Notes under the pieces: generated by a model | Databases searched by the model: none | The model's input: only the letters and a program-made list of their open reading frames with translations | What the model was told of the DNA's origin: nothing | Program-made: the position numbers and the translations under genes | DNA from: Apostichopus japonicus | Lineage: Eukaryota > Echinodermata > Holothuroidea > Aspidochirotida > Stichopodidae | Direction of reading: 5' to 3' | NCBI RefSeq assembly: GCF_037975245.1 | Contig: NC_092565.1 | Location: forward strand, 8,898,999-8,962,998 | DNA length: 64,000 bases | Shown here: positions 36,205 through 48,768 of the stretch, piece after piece | Layout: every line of letters starts with the position of its first letter | How positions within the stretch are numbered: the first letter of the stretch is position 1

Positions 36205-39200
36205 CAGTTAGCCCCGGGCTAGAGAGCTAACTTTAAACCTGTTACTGCTGCTACACTACCAACCTTGTAAATTTATAACTTCATGGAGGTGCCACGTGAC
36301 CTATTTCTACCAGAGGGGTTTATCAGTTTGTGGTGGATTGACTTTTGCATAACATGACAGGTGACTCGTCACTGGTATCCCTGGCGATCGTGTCCGGCAA
36401 TCATGTTTTAAGTCTTATTGGTTTGTTTGCTGTGGAGAGTTGTAAAAAGCGTCCCCTTAAGACACTCTGACTATAACGAGATACTACTTTGGGAATATTT
36501 CTCCATCTAAAACATTTCTGTCTGTCATTGTTTATTAGTTCCAACTTCTTGTCTCACAATAGAAGGTAACCATGACAATCGCTTGTAAAAGTGTTTTATC
36601 TTGTGAAAGATCACCTTTATCTACTTTCAAAGTGTTTTTTTTTCACTCTTGAATTGTGAACAAACTTAAAGCAACTGCAAAGTTTCTCTGAGAGCAACAA
36701 TATTTGCGATCTCGGTTTTTAGGATGTGTTGTAAACTTTCCTAAAGAGAGGAAGGGAGAAGGCATATATTACTTTACGGTATTTAACCGTTCATACACAA
36801 GTCACAATTCTCATGGCATCTGTTCTCTACTGCATTCCTGGGTTTGATGACAATGAAATTGAGACTGTGTGTGACTGTGTACGCAGTATACTTAATTGGT
36901 TGTATTACATGGGTCAAAGGTCATTACTCTCCATGTCATCAGCATGTTATGTCAGATGAACAGCATACCTCTGTAGGTATAGCCAAGTAGGCCAAAGGAA
37001 TAGTGTGCATAGACATGTCAGATTGAAACATTCACCCAAAATTGTGGGTTCAGTTAACAGAAAGAGTAAAACCTAAGGGAACATTCCTTTCAGTTTTCTA
37101 AGTTGGTCATAAACATTGCCTAGTTTATTTCAACTTCATCATATGGACTTGGCTACAATCCAGTAGATTTTGGACTTTTATGTCAATATGATTGTCAAAC
37201 TAAACCGGTCATTCTCATGCTTCAGAAAGTTGAAAATGTTTGAAAATATCTGAAGGACAGATAAGTGTCTTTAATTTTCCTGCCATGATGAAATTTGCAA
37301 AGCTGATGGATCATGGTTTGGATAAATAAATGGTTTTAGAACTTCTTGAGTGGATGCTTCTCAAAGTCCAGCTACAGTGAAGGTGCATGGAAGTAAACCA
37401 TGAGATTATTAGGGGTTTGTTGAGGGTGGTGTGGGGAGGGGGTGGGGTGATGGAAGAAGGGGTATGGATGAAGGGTGTCAGCATGTACCACACTGATGGC
37501 ATCTAAGGATGAATGTTCATCAAACAGACAACCAGCAATGATATTGTTTGTGCTTATGTAACAAACTTCAAAGTAAGTTTGGATGTGCAATTTTAATTTC
37601 ATTTGTAATATTTTTCTAGATTTAGTATTAAAAGTAGGTGTCGTCTTTATGAGTGCATGAATCTGTCTCTGTCCTTTGTCAGCAAAAGAAAAGAAAAAAA
37701 AGGGGGGAAAGGGTTAAGTTGGTTTGTAGCTTGACTGGCCATCCAGATCGTTGAATATTTAAATCTTATTTCTAAATCTTTTTTTTCTATCATTTTTTTT
37801 TGTTTTTTTGTTGGTGAAAAGTAATGAAAATATATTAATATAATTAGTAAATGTTCTTCCACTGTCGATGTTGAGCAAGGGTATTTAAAGATGGTGATTC
37901 AGTCTCGCCCAGATAATTACTGCCTGCCTCCAAAATGAATTGCGACAAAGCAGATGATTAATTTGTTGATGTGATTAAAGAGTCGAACGAAACCGGTAGC
38001 TCGATGTTATAGAAATAGTCTACAAAATAACGGAATATAATATTTTTGCTAATCAATTGACATTATTCCTACTTGTAAAATTTATCAGTATCAGGGATTT
38101 TAGTGTATTTGTAAATGTTATGGAAGCCTACAAAAGATAATCAAAATTTTGGGAGTTTTCAAATTTAAAAAAATAGTGGAATTAGTTTATTCATTTGAAG
38201 ATATAGAATAGACTGAAATTGATACCACACATAGGGATAGTGTACGTGTAATCTAGTAGCTCTACGTGAAACCAGTTTTTCCCTGTGTTTTTGGCACACA
38301 TACTTTAACATATACATTTTATCTTGACCCCCCCTTTTTTTTTTAACGGCTAAAAGGAAAGCATTTCGTTAAGCTACTTAGCATGTATAATGGTAACCTG
38401 AAAAGTGACTTGATGGTTCTATTCTTCAAAGATGGCGCACCCCTTTGATATCAACGAAAAATTATTTTATATTTCTTAAAACATCAACAGTGATCTCCAT
38501 CTTAGTTTTTGTGTTATGTTGTAATAATATCTAGAACTCAATTTAATTGTCCTTACTAAAAACCGTCTAACAATCTGGTTTAGTTTAATAAGACCACCTG
38601 TCCACCCTACTGTGTCAATGTATTCATGTGTGTATTTTCTAATGTGTGTAATTTTTTTTTAAAAGATTTTTGTGATTTTACAGTATTTTGTTTTACAGCG
38701 AAATGAATGCTAACGTTTTCAGTTTTCTCATCATGTTTTGCACTCGCTTGAAGACATTTTTACCAACTGCATCCTTATTCTATTTTCTTTTGACAATTGA
38801 GCAACTTCAATTTTTTAAATGTTTTGTGTAGATCTAAAGAAGGAATTAATTCTGTGTGTGAGTGAGTGACAGTTACCTTTCCAGAAATTGGAAGGTATTT
38901 TGGGAACGGATTGCATTTAGGTACAACAGCGAGAAATACAGTGAGAATGAAAAACGGAAAAGGCGACTCGACTCCAAGTGAACTCTTTTTTTAGTCTCCT
39001 GTGTTTATGCAACATGAAAATATTGATAGAATTGTCCCAACAATTTTTCTTTGGTACTGCAGACTTTTGTAACCCCTAAGTATACTTTTTATTTTTTCAA
39101 CTCAAAGTAGTTACATGTGAAAACTAACACATTTGCAGCTGTAATAGGGTGACCACATTTTTGGTTTCGATGATAATCGTAACCTATGCATACATGATGG

Positions 39201-39230
39201 TGTATGTGTGTGAGTGCGTTCGTGACGCCA
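36205..39230. other. ZRANB1 3' UTR and downstream sequence
   Basis: AT-rich, with no supportable coding exon. The first candidate poly(A) signal AATAAA is at 37325-37330, about 1.1 kb past the stop. The true 3' end could be further on, as vertebrate ZRANB1 transcripts have long 3' UTRs. Confidence 0.5.
37325..37330 (+). terminator. Candidate poly(A) signal for ZRANB1
   Basis: AATAAA hexamer about 1.1 kb downstream of the TGA at 36202-36204. Other AT-rich candidates exist downstream. Confidence 0.3.
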
Positions 39231-39815
39231 AGCTTGTAAACATGATACCTCAAGAAGGAAAGGTCAGAGCAATTCATATTTGATGTGCAGAAGTACCACA
39301 TTGACTACAAGAAGCCTATTGTTTTTTTTGTGGAGGTCAAAGGCCATTTGGAGTCACCAGGGGTCAAAGTGTGAAAACCTTGTAAACACGATATCTCAAG
39401 AAGAAAAGTTTGGGTGGACCTCATATTTAGTGTGTAGAAGAACCATATTAAGTACAAGAAGCATTTTGTTTTTGGTGGAGGTCAAAGGTCATTTGGGGTC
39501 ACCAGGGTTTAAAATTGTGAAAACCTCATAAACACCATATCGCAAGAAGGGAATCATGGGCAGACTTCATATTTAGTGTGTAGAAGTACCACATTGTGTA
39601 AAAGAAGCCTATTGTCTTTGGTGGACGGCAAAGATCATTGAGGTCATCAGGGGTCAAATTGTGAAAACCTTGTAATCACGATATCTCAATACTGGAAGCT
39701 TGGGCCGACCTCTTATTTAGTGTGAAGAAGTACCACATTGAGTTAAAAAAGCCTATTGTTTTTGGTGGAGGTCATCAGAGGTCAAATCGTGAAACCCTTG
39801 TAAACATGTACACCC
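39230..39815. repeat. ~145-bp tandem repeat, about four copies
   Basis: The motif cttgtaaacacgatatctca (with variants) recurs at about 39233, 39378, 39524, 39668 and (truncated) 39795. Intervening sequence is also repeated: gtgtgtagaagtaccacatt, aagcctattgttttt, ggtggaggtcaaagg, tcaccaggggtcaaa. A separate diverged unit lies at about 42395-42550. No long ORF spans the units. Confidence 0.9.
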
Positions 39816-40134
39816 TCACTATACATTACATCGAAATCATGAAGAACACTGCTCATGTTACATCATCAAAACCACAATGCATATTTGCATTCTGGTTTTG
39901 ATGGTAATCGTGTAAGTGGGTTATTTGTGATGACAGAGGAAACCCAAAAGTGATGGACTTTGATTTGGGTGTAAACCAGGATGTGGTGTGCAGAGGCACA
40001 ACCAAATTTTGCTCCCTTTTTTATTCCTTGGCCGAAGGCTCAAGGAATCTATGCGATGGTGATTGCGTGTGTGTTTATTTGACGCCCTTGGCTCATAAAC
40101 ACGATAATTCAACAATGGCAAGTCATACATTGTA

Positions 40135-40860
40135 CAAAATGCGCCATAGTGAGTAGATGAACCCTTATGATTTTGGTGCTCATCTCATGAGTAATGAGGT
40201 CACAGGTCAAACATGAAAATCTCCAAATGCTTATAACTCCGCAACCGAAAGTCAGAATTTATTCATACTTTGTAATAAGTGTTGGTAGAAAGTGGGCACA
40301 TGGTAACATATGTTCAAGTTGATATTATGCATATTTATGAGGGGGCAGGGCTTAAGTTTATTTTCACTTAAATAAACTTAAGTAAACAAGGTTACTGAAC
40401 AACAACAAGTTGGATTGAAGTCATACTTGATACATTTATGCGCCATAGTGAGTAGAAGAGCCCTATTGATGTTGGTGCTCATCTCAAGTATATTAATGAT
40501 GTCACAGGGTCAAATGTAAACATTTTAAGAAGTTGATATTATGCATATTTATGAGGGGGGGGGCTTTAGTTTATTTTCACTTAAATAGCTTGTAAACAAG
40601 GTTACTGAACAACGACAAGTTGGGTTGAAGTCATATTTGGTACATATATGCGCCATAGTGAGTAGAAGAGCCCTATTGAGTTTGGTGCTCATCTCTAGTA
40701 TATTAATGATGTCACAGGGTCAAATGTAAACATTTTAAGAATCGAATCATACTTTGTGTGAAGGTATTGGTAGATAACGGGTATATGATATGTTCAATGT
40801 GATATTATGCACATTTATTAGGGGGCAGGGCTTGAGTTGATTTTTGCTACAAATAGCTTG
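40135..40860. repeat. ~209-bp tandem repeat, about three copies
   Basis: atgcgccatagtgagtagaa starts units at about 40138 (with ~90 nt extra), 40438 and 40647. Shared parts are ggtgctcatctc, gatgtcacagggtcaaatg, gatattatgcatatttatga and agcttgtaaacaaggttact. The preceding 40020-40070 stretch (ccttggccgaaggctcaagg, a partial palindrome) may belong to the same element. Confidence 0.85.
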
Positions 40861-41018
40861 TTAACATGGTAATTAGTTAACATATTTAGTAGATAGGTCC
40901 ACAGTCAGTGAAAGAACCTTGCTGATCAAGTTTTATGACAAAACAAAAGCTTGGGATTATAATCTCAATTGGCAAGGAATCACAATATGCCCACTGGCTT
41001 TCTGGTTAAGATTAAGAA

Positions 41019-41112
41019 CACTGTTACACCGTGGCGGGCCACTGAACTATTACCATTGAGGAGCTGTAGAAGACCGGAGAAGAAAGAACGGGAAACACTT
41101 GGTGTAACAGTG
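41019..41112. repeat. Perfect 12-bp inverted repeat with 70-bp spacer
   Basis: CACTGTTACACC at 41019-41030 is the exact reverse complement of GGTGTAACAGTG at 41101-41112. The right arm lies inside a directly repeated segment (see the next entry). Confidence 0.7.
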
Positions 41113-41990
41113 CATAATGGCAATTTTGCAACAGTTTATTTCATGTCAGCTCAATAACAAGAACATATGAAATATTAACGGGCCCTCCTTTGATATCTTA
41201 ATTCTTTGGCATCTGATTCCACCTAGTTTTACAGTTCAGCAGAACTAATTATTACATATACTTTTCCATACTATCAAGGAAATATGTATTACTTCACCGA
41301 GGTCTTAACACACACTCAGAATGATTCACACTCAGAATGATTAAACTATATGCACTAGTAATACCATCGTAGCAGACGATGTATTTCAGGGGGTTCCCCT
41401 AATGACGACATCAATCGTGCCGTCACTTAACAGTGACCACGAGGCTATGGCTGCCATGATCATACAGCCATAGCCTACACTTTTATCACGTATGAACAAA
41501 TGCTGCACACAGACACCTTCAAAATGGTCACTCCTGCATTATATCAAAACTCTAAAAACACATAATTAATCAATATCAACTGTAATTAATAATAACAACT
41601 GTAATCCTTCATCCTATATCCATTTTCCCAGTAAAATAGCTTACAATCCCTGACGGAAAATAGCTTTGTGAACACTGCGATCCCCATGTACTCTACGGTA
41701 GTTATTACGCTACGTTAGCATGTACACACACAGTATACTAACAACCTAACGGGCATGAGCTTACGCATGCACTACGATACATAAGTATAACTTTTACAAA
41801 TAATACAGTTTATTCCTTACTTATTTGCTGCTTAAATAAACCAATATATTGAAGACCTCTAAACATTTACGATGGGCTTAGTAGTACTTGATTTAGTCAA
41901 AAGGTAGGATTTAAAGACCAACTTACCTGGAGAAGAGAGAACAGGAAAAACTTGGGTGTAACAGTACATAATGGCAATTTTGCAACAGTC
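41080..41990. repeat. ~57-bp direct repeats bounding ~0.85 kb
   Basis: 41080-41136 and about 41930-41988 share agaagagagaac/agaaagaacggg, aacttggtgtaacag and cataatggcaattttgcaac. The interior is AT-rich without a coding signal. It may be a degraded element or a segmental duplication; family unknown. Confidence 0.55.
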
Positions 41991-44900
41991 TCTGCATATG
42001 GGTGTTCCACACTATGGACCGCCAAATGCACATTATATATGAAATTTTGGTGGGATCCCAAATTTCAAGTTTTAAGTTAATGTAGACTCCGCCCCTCTCC
42101 TTGGCCATGGTTTCAATGAAGCTGACTGCCATATTGAGGGTCTGTCAGGAGTCCTACCCTAGAAATATACATTAAGATGACAAATTGGGCATTTCAGGGC
42201 ATAGTTTAGACCATAAATAAGGTCTATAGTTATGTTTAATTGCAAGGTTGTGCTAATGACTGAATGACTCTATTCAAATGTTTTGTGCCAGGTTGAAAAG
42301 AGGGTGGGGAGGGGGGGGGGAGGACACCCACAAAGCCTTAGATCTGCACCAGAAATTGTAGTCAAACAGGTGGATGAGTGTGTGTGTGTGATGCATTGTT
42401 TGTAAATACGATATCTCAAGAAGGTAAAATTAGACCAATTTCATAATTGGTGTGTAGGAATACCACATTGAGTAGATGAACCCTATCATTGTTTTCTGAA
42501 GGTCAAATGTCATTTGGGTCACCAGCAGTCAAACACTGGAAACCATTTCAACATGATAGGGTATCTCATGGTAGAAATCAGGACATTTATATTATAATAG
42601 CTGTTTCTGGTGAATAAGCTGAAGTCTATTGCAATGAAGTAGTGGAACCTTCAATGCATATTTGCATTCTGGTTTTCTGAAGCAGGGGCGAGTTGTCCTG
42701 TAGGAAATCATTAACAAACAAAACTAGGAAAAACAACAACAACAACAAGATCTTAAAGTGATATCTAAGAAGTATATTTGTTTAAATTGGAATCTCATTT
42801 TGAATTTTATTATTGAAGTGATAAAAAAAGGAATAAAATGAAAAGCAAAGAAATTTAATTATTTAACAATTACAAGGTGAGAACTAACAAACTAAAAACC
42901 CCTTTCCTCCAGAGTGGTAGATCCCATAGAATTATTATCTGATTCGAGAAAGACATTCAATGTTATCCTTGTTTAGAAAAAGAGACCACCAAGAAATTTG
43001 GGGTGTGGATAGGGAGGGGTCTGGTTAGGGGATGGATGTGGCTAGGGGATGGGTATGTATAGGGGCAGTAGTACAGACATGTATTGAAAAGAAAGCATGC
43101 TCAAGTTTTACTACAATATGTACTGGACCATGCAACTACATAAAGCATAATGTAACTGCATTTTACATATTTATATAGAAACGTTAGCACTTGTAGTTTT
43201 GAGTATAATTCTGTGTGAACCGGAGATTTTTTTCTTGCTAGGATATGTCATTTGCAAGGGATTACTGGTAAGCAAAGTACTAGTTCAAGTACTGCAACTA
43301 TCCACCTGACATGTATTTATGTCCGGTAAGAAATAAGAAAGGCTTCAAAATTTCATTAGCACACGTACTGTAAGCCAGCAGAAATCTCTATGTACGATAC
43401 AGCACCACATTGTGTACCTGTGAGGACTAACACTCCTCTAGGGTTTGATAAATTGATTCATGGACACTAGCATTAGAAGGGGAAAATGTGGCAGAGTCTA
43501 ACAAAGAAAACCAAGATGGCTGGCAAACCTGTAGTTTTGTTAATCTGATGCCAGCAGAGTATTCCTGAATATTTAAATGAACTAACAATTTCTTAACATT
43601 TTCCTTTGCATCAGACAAAATATATAATTCTTAAGCTTTATAAGCAAGGTGCAAAATTATGCAAGTAATAGTTTGCTACAATGAAATCGAGATAAGAAAG
43701 AGGAAGGCACAAATAGTTAACATGGCGACCACACACAATGCCTGTTGCATAATCAAAAGTGCTTACACATGCAAGAGTTTGTTTTGCTCATAGAAGGGGC
43801 TCTCCCTGAGTGTCAGGGAATTAATAAACATTTAATAATATGCCTTTGATTCCAATCATTAAAATATCAGTCATGTTACTTAGGAAACTGAAATGATTAC
43901 ATAGTGAAACAACTTTCCCCTTGTTATCCTACCTCTCTTTACAATTTCCATTATTCCATCCTCCACTCTCATTGCATTATTGATTTACAAAACTGATGTG
44001 AAATTTCTTCATACAGAGCTGAGATGACACAAATCAAATCATAAAATTACAGGACATTTAGACCAACAAAGTAACATGGCTGGCTACATGACTGGCGTTA
44101 GACCCCAACCTCCCCGCACCCCCATCTAGATACCCACAGTTCCTAAAATATTTCTTTTGCAAGCACTTCAGACTTTATACATACATGCACAAATACATAC
44201 ATACATTCCTTGATTTAAGAATTTACCTTAGTAGAGAATGTTCAAAGGAAAAGAAAAAGAAAAAACAAGTTTCGGCAAACTAAAATATAAAAGTTCTGGT
44301 TTTGTTCAGAAAACCATCAAGGCACATCTATATAAACCCCGTAGACTCACCTGACTTCATAAACACATAATTTGTTCCAATCCAATCAACCAACACAGTG
44401 GAACACTCATTTGCATACCATACCCGAACATAAGAGACTTCACGGTTCACGACAACCTATGCTCTGATGGCAGTCTTGTGTTATACCGAAGAACTTGACA
44501 CACATCAAATCTGACGCATAACAGAAGGGCTTTCAGCATCTTAACAGAATCTTGATAATAACCCAACATTTCATCTTAACAGAAACTTGATAATAACCCA
44601 ACATTTCTGGGAGAAGGACATCTTCCTCTACTTCCATGGCACCAAATGTCGATAAGTTCAGCCTAAAGACATACTTGTCATGTGTTTGGCTTTACTTGTT
44701 CAACAGTAGTAATGCCTCTTTTAGGTAGAAACTAGCAGAGTAAGTCACTCCTTAAAACAAACGTAAAACCAGAACTAAAAATGACAGAAACCTAAATGAA
44801 ATCTACTAAAATTATTCCTTAAACTACTGAAATCTTTAATGGGGTAACATTATTGTAAATAATGTAAACGTTTCACATATTTCCAGTGACAATACTTTAC

Positions 44901-47900
44901 ACTACATCTACCAGGATCCCTTAAGCCCCTGAACACTACCCCCCCCCTCTCTCTCTCTCGCTTTCCTTTACCCAGACTAAATTATAGAGAGGATATAGAA
45001 CACAGGAGGGGTTGACTGTAATTTGTGGAAAACTTTCCCACCTCTCTCTCTACATAAAGTAAACATATTCGAATATTGTATTTAGTGATCAATTCAATTA
45101 AAGTATGCACTCACTACAAGGTAGTTTGTAAAATTCTAACTGAAACATATGGGAGATTATTAAGCAGAACACACTCTAAGAAAATACACACACAGCAATA
45201 GAGTGAGGAGGGGACTTCCCCTATAGAGGGAGGAGGGGACTTTCCCTCTTTACATCTGAAACACTAATCTAACAATATCACATAGGTTGCATATCTCTGT
45301 TACAAACTCAAGGTGAGCATTGCAAATGTAGGGTTTGTTCTTCTCCTTGTGATAGAATGAAATGACTTTTATGGGGGAAAATAGTTTTAAAAACAGAAAT
45401 AAAACATGATATCTTACAAATGTCAAAATGCTAACTGAAATATTAAAAAACAAAACAAAAAACCAGAAAACAAGACCTATTGCAAATTTAGTTTTGATAA
45501 AGAATCATCTAAAGAAAGAAAAGGTAAAAAAAAAAACGAGCAAAGCAAAGGAGAAAACAAGTTTCATTAAAAGGCATCAGAGATAATCTGATCATGATAA
45601 ATTTTCTTAAGTTCAGCAGGATCCATTATTTAAATCATAGGCAAATTCAGTTCTGCTTTGCATAAATTTTCTCGTATATAAAATGCTGATGCTGCTATAC
45701 AAATGTTCATAGACGTTATGCAGTTCAGTAAGCATCACAACGAGAACAGTTTCATTTTTGCAACCGGTCATGTCCAAAAATTACTGATGATTTACAAGTA
45801 TACACAGGAAAAATTATTACTATTTTTCTCATTATACTTGATTTTTGAGAAAAAGTTGATTTTAAAGTCACTCATATCCCTGATCAAATGAGTTCTGATA
45901 ATTATATAGTCATGCATAGTCACCTAAGGTAAGGAGAAAGTGAAGAACAATTCCTCTTTGTTATTTCCTATGTGCTGGTCACCGTGTGTACAAATGTGTT
46001 TATACCTGATTGTGAATCACCTGACACGACCTGACCTGACCTGGCTTATGAAAAGATAAAGACATACACAGCTGGAATTATCGACCAGCTCATTCCACTT
46101 AATGTCAGAGAGAACTTTTTTTTTGCAAATTTTTGTACTCTTTTTTTTTTTTTTTTTAAAACAATTTGGCATTTTGTTTATCCTTTGATTACCTGTACCC
46201 AATTAATTAATCAGATTAAACTGAACCTAATGGCAGTTTTGCTTGCTTACTTAACATGTTCAAGTAAAGAATCCTAGAACCAACTTACAAACCCAAATAT
46301 GTATAGTTGACATCACAGAAGTATTGTTTGTAATGTTCACGTGGCGGCATAACCAGAGAATCTGCTCTTACGCCAGTTTTGCAACAACATGTGCATGATT
46401 ATGACAGATTTAATCAACAAAGAAGAATGATTTCTTTTTATTATTATAATATTAAACCACAGTGTTTTAGAGATTTTTTACAGAAAAAATAAAATTAATA
46501 AAACCTGTTCTTTTCCCCCGCCCATCCGAATCACACCACACAAAACGGTTAACTAGTGTGACATGTTGATGCTAATGATATTAAATTATTGCACAATCAT
46601 GTTTGTCCAGACAAAAGAACAAATTCACCTATTATTTTGGTTTTTCATTGAATAAAATATTTAATGACAACAAAAACAATACCTTACTTCGTCTCATGTT
46701 GATCTCCTTGTAAAATCACTTTCAAGCTTCCATCTTTATTCTCCACATAAGAAATTTGATCAACTTACAACATATGTTTTGCTATATTTGTTGTTTTCTC
46801 AAGGACACATATAATTGGAATGTTTCATAAAGCAGCTCAGTGAAACTATTTCAAAATAGTCAAATTGGCTGAAACGCTTCCAGTTCTATTACAGAAATTA
46901 ATCAATTCACTACAAATGCTTTCTAAAATTTTAGGCAGTATTTCTTTTCTGAACAGTTAATCGGTTGTTTCATCCACAAGTGCAAACTTGAACATCCTGT
47001 GAAAAGAGTGTTCAGAATTAAAAGTTTGAATTAAATTTAAAGAAATAATTCACCTAAAAATCTGCCTAATAATATTCGTTATCAGAACAAACTTATGATC
47101 AGAAACTATCAAGCTAATGCAGGTTTAGCTTTCGATCATTTTTGCATGAATTTTAAGTGAAGAAATAAGAAGTCAACTTGTTTTCATGATTTGTTTATCT
47201 AATTCATTTTTAACTTCTCAACCTTCAGTTTTATTTGAAGATCTCAAAATACAGATCTTTGCCCCACCACCCTCCTCACATTACAAATGCAGCTAGAATG
47301 TTTCCATGGAAACCTCATTTTCTTTTAAATAAAAATTACACACACAAAATGATCGTAATAACAACCGTATAATCTGGAATGATTTGTGATTTTCCTAATT
47401 TGTTTGAACTGCACCTCACCCATGGCTAACTGTCAAAGGTCTTCCCATGGGATATATTTGCTATCACATCTTAATCCAATATACAGCAATTAATCAATAA
47501 AGGTATGCTCATTTACTAGCAACGCCATGTTTTGATAAACACCCAAACTCCCCGATTTGGGTTATTGACAAGCGAGGATACCTTATGTCTCGATTCTACT
47601 GTTGCACCTTCCCATCTATCTAGCCTTATAACTGGTCATATTTCAGGCACTGCACCCCCTTGACCTTCCCCCGGGTCATCATCAATCACCTCCTCCTTCC
47701 AAAGTCTACCACCAGCCAAGCATAGATCTATTCTGATGATAATCTTGCACCCGTTTGAATCATGTTTTCGGACGTTTCCTTGCTGTGTTGGGGAAGCAGT
47801 ATTCTCAACATGCCTATCCAGTGCTGCTTATGTATGCTTTGACTTTTCACTTGTTTTACATTTGTGGTTTGTCTTTGGTGTGCCTGGTTTTTGTACCATT

Positions 47901-48768
47901 AGTTACGCTGTCGTGTCAAGCAGGTACCGAATGCAGGTTTTTAGCGCCGTACCTTCGTAGCGTTACGTTAAGCATGACCTGGATGGAGCAGGGTTCAGCG
48001 GTGCGCATGAGTACTGCAATATTAAAAGTTATTAGGCTAGGGTAGATGGGAAGGGTGTGATAGTAGAGTCGAGACAGGTAAGTATCCTCGCCTGTACATA
48101 CACAAATTGTTGATTATGCAGGGTAAAGTAAATAGTGACAGTTAATCAGATCGTACATGGACAGAATTTTTTTTTCTGACCTGATAGTTGTAGCCAATCT
48201 AGATATTATAAACCAAGTAAAACCAACTGGATCAGAGCTGTGGATTTACTTAGCTACAACAGAAATATACCTCCTGAAGATTATGCCACCACCTACATTA
48301 AGGAGGTATCTAATCCTCATTGGTAGCCCTAGCTACCTATGTAGTAACCACATGATCATGATACACAAAGTGAGCTATAAACAGTAAGCAGACCAAACTG
48401 ATCATGGTGGCATATCTAGCTAGATTTATCGCTGTAAAGGTAAGAGGGCCTGATGTTTCGATCCTTGCAGGATCTTCTTCAGAGGCTGACAGTGATCCTA
48501 CAAGCTGCAAAAGCATGATCCTATAGCTAAAGCTAACTGGGAAATCGGCTAGTTTATCCCTTGTGGGAATTGATCAGCTGACCATGATGGTAGCTAAATG
48601 CTATCAGTGTTGAGCAGATCATAATTGCTAATCTTACTTTGTATATATATATGTCTAATTAATGAGGGAAATACTGTTTCTCTTCAAGCATCAGGCTAGA
48701 GGTAGATATAAGAAAAAAAAGCTTCTATGGAACAAAAAAGCAGGAAAGAATTCCGCTATAATATCTGA
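41137..48768. other. Gene-poor AT-rich region between ZRANB1 and MGAT2
   Basis: No exon with splice context or family resemblance was found on either strand. Contents: one diverged 145-bp-family unit (about 42395-42550), G-runs (42305-42322), poly-A/T tracts (46113-46160) and CT microsatellite (44941-44965). The MGAT2 3' UTR runs leftward from 48768 for an unknown distance. A consensus donor-like gacag|gtaagt at about 48073-48081 on the plus strand is noted but unsupported. Confidence 0.5.
48446..48490. repeat. Dispersed repeat fragment, copy 1
   Basis: ggcctgatgtttcgatcc then gcaggatcttcttcagaggc. The same sequence, slightly diverged, recurs at 49124-49166. It contains a small palindrome (gatccttgcaggatc). 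The repeat family is not identified. Confidence 0.7.

Noticed and set aside
47736-48045. Two overlapping plus-strand frames of 74 and 96 codons
   Set aside because: No recognisable domain, no acceptor context; length is unremarkable for 64 kb of AT-rich DNA.
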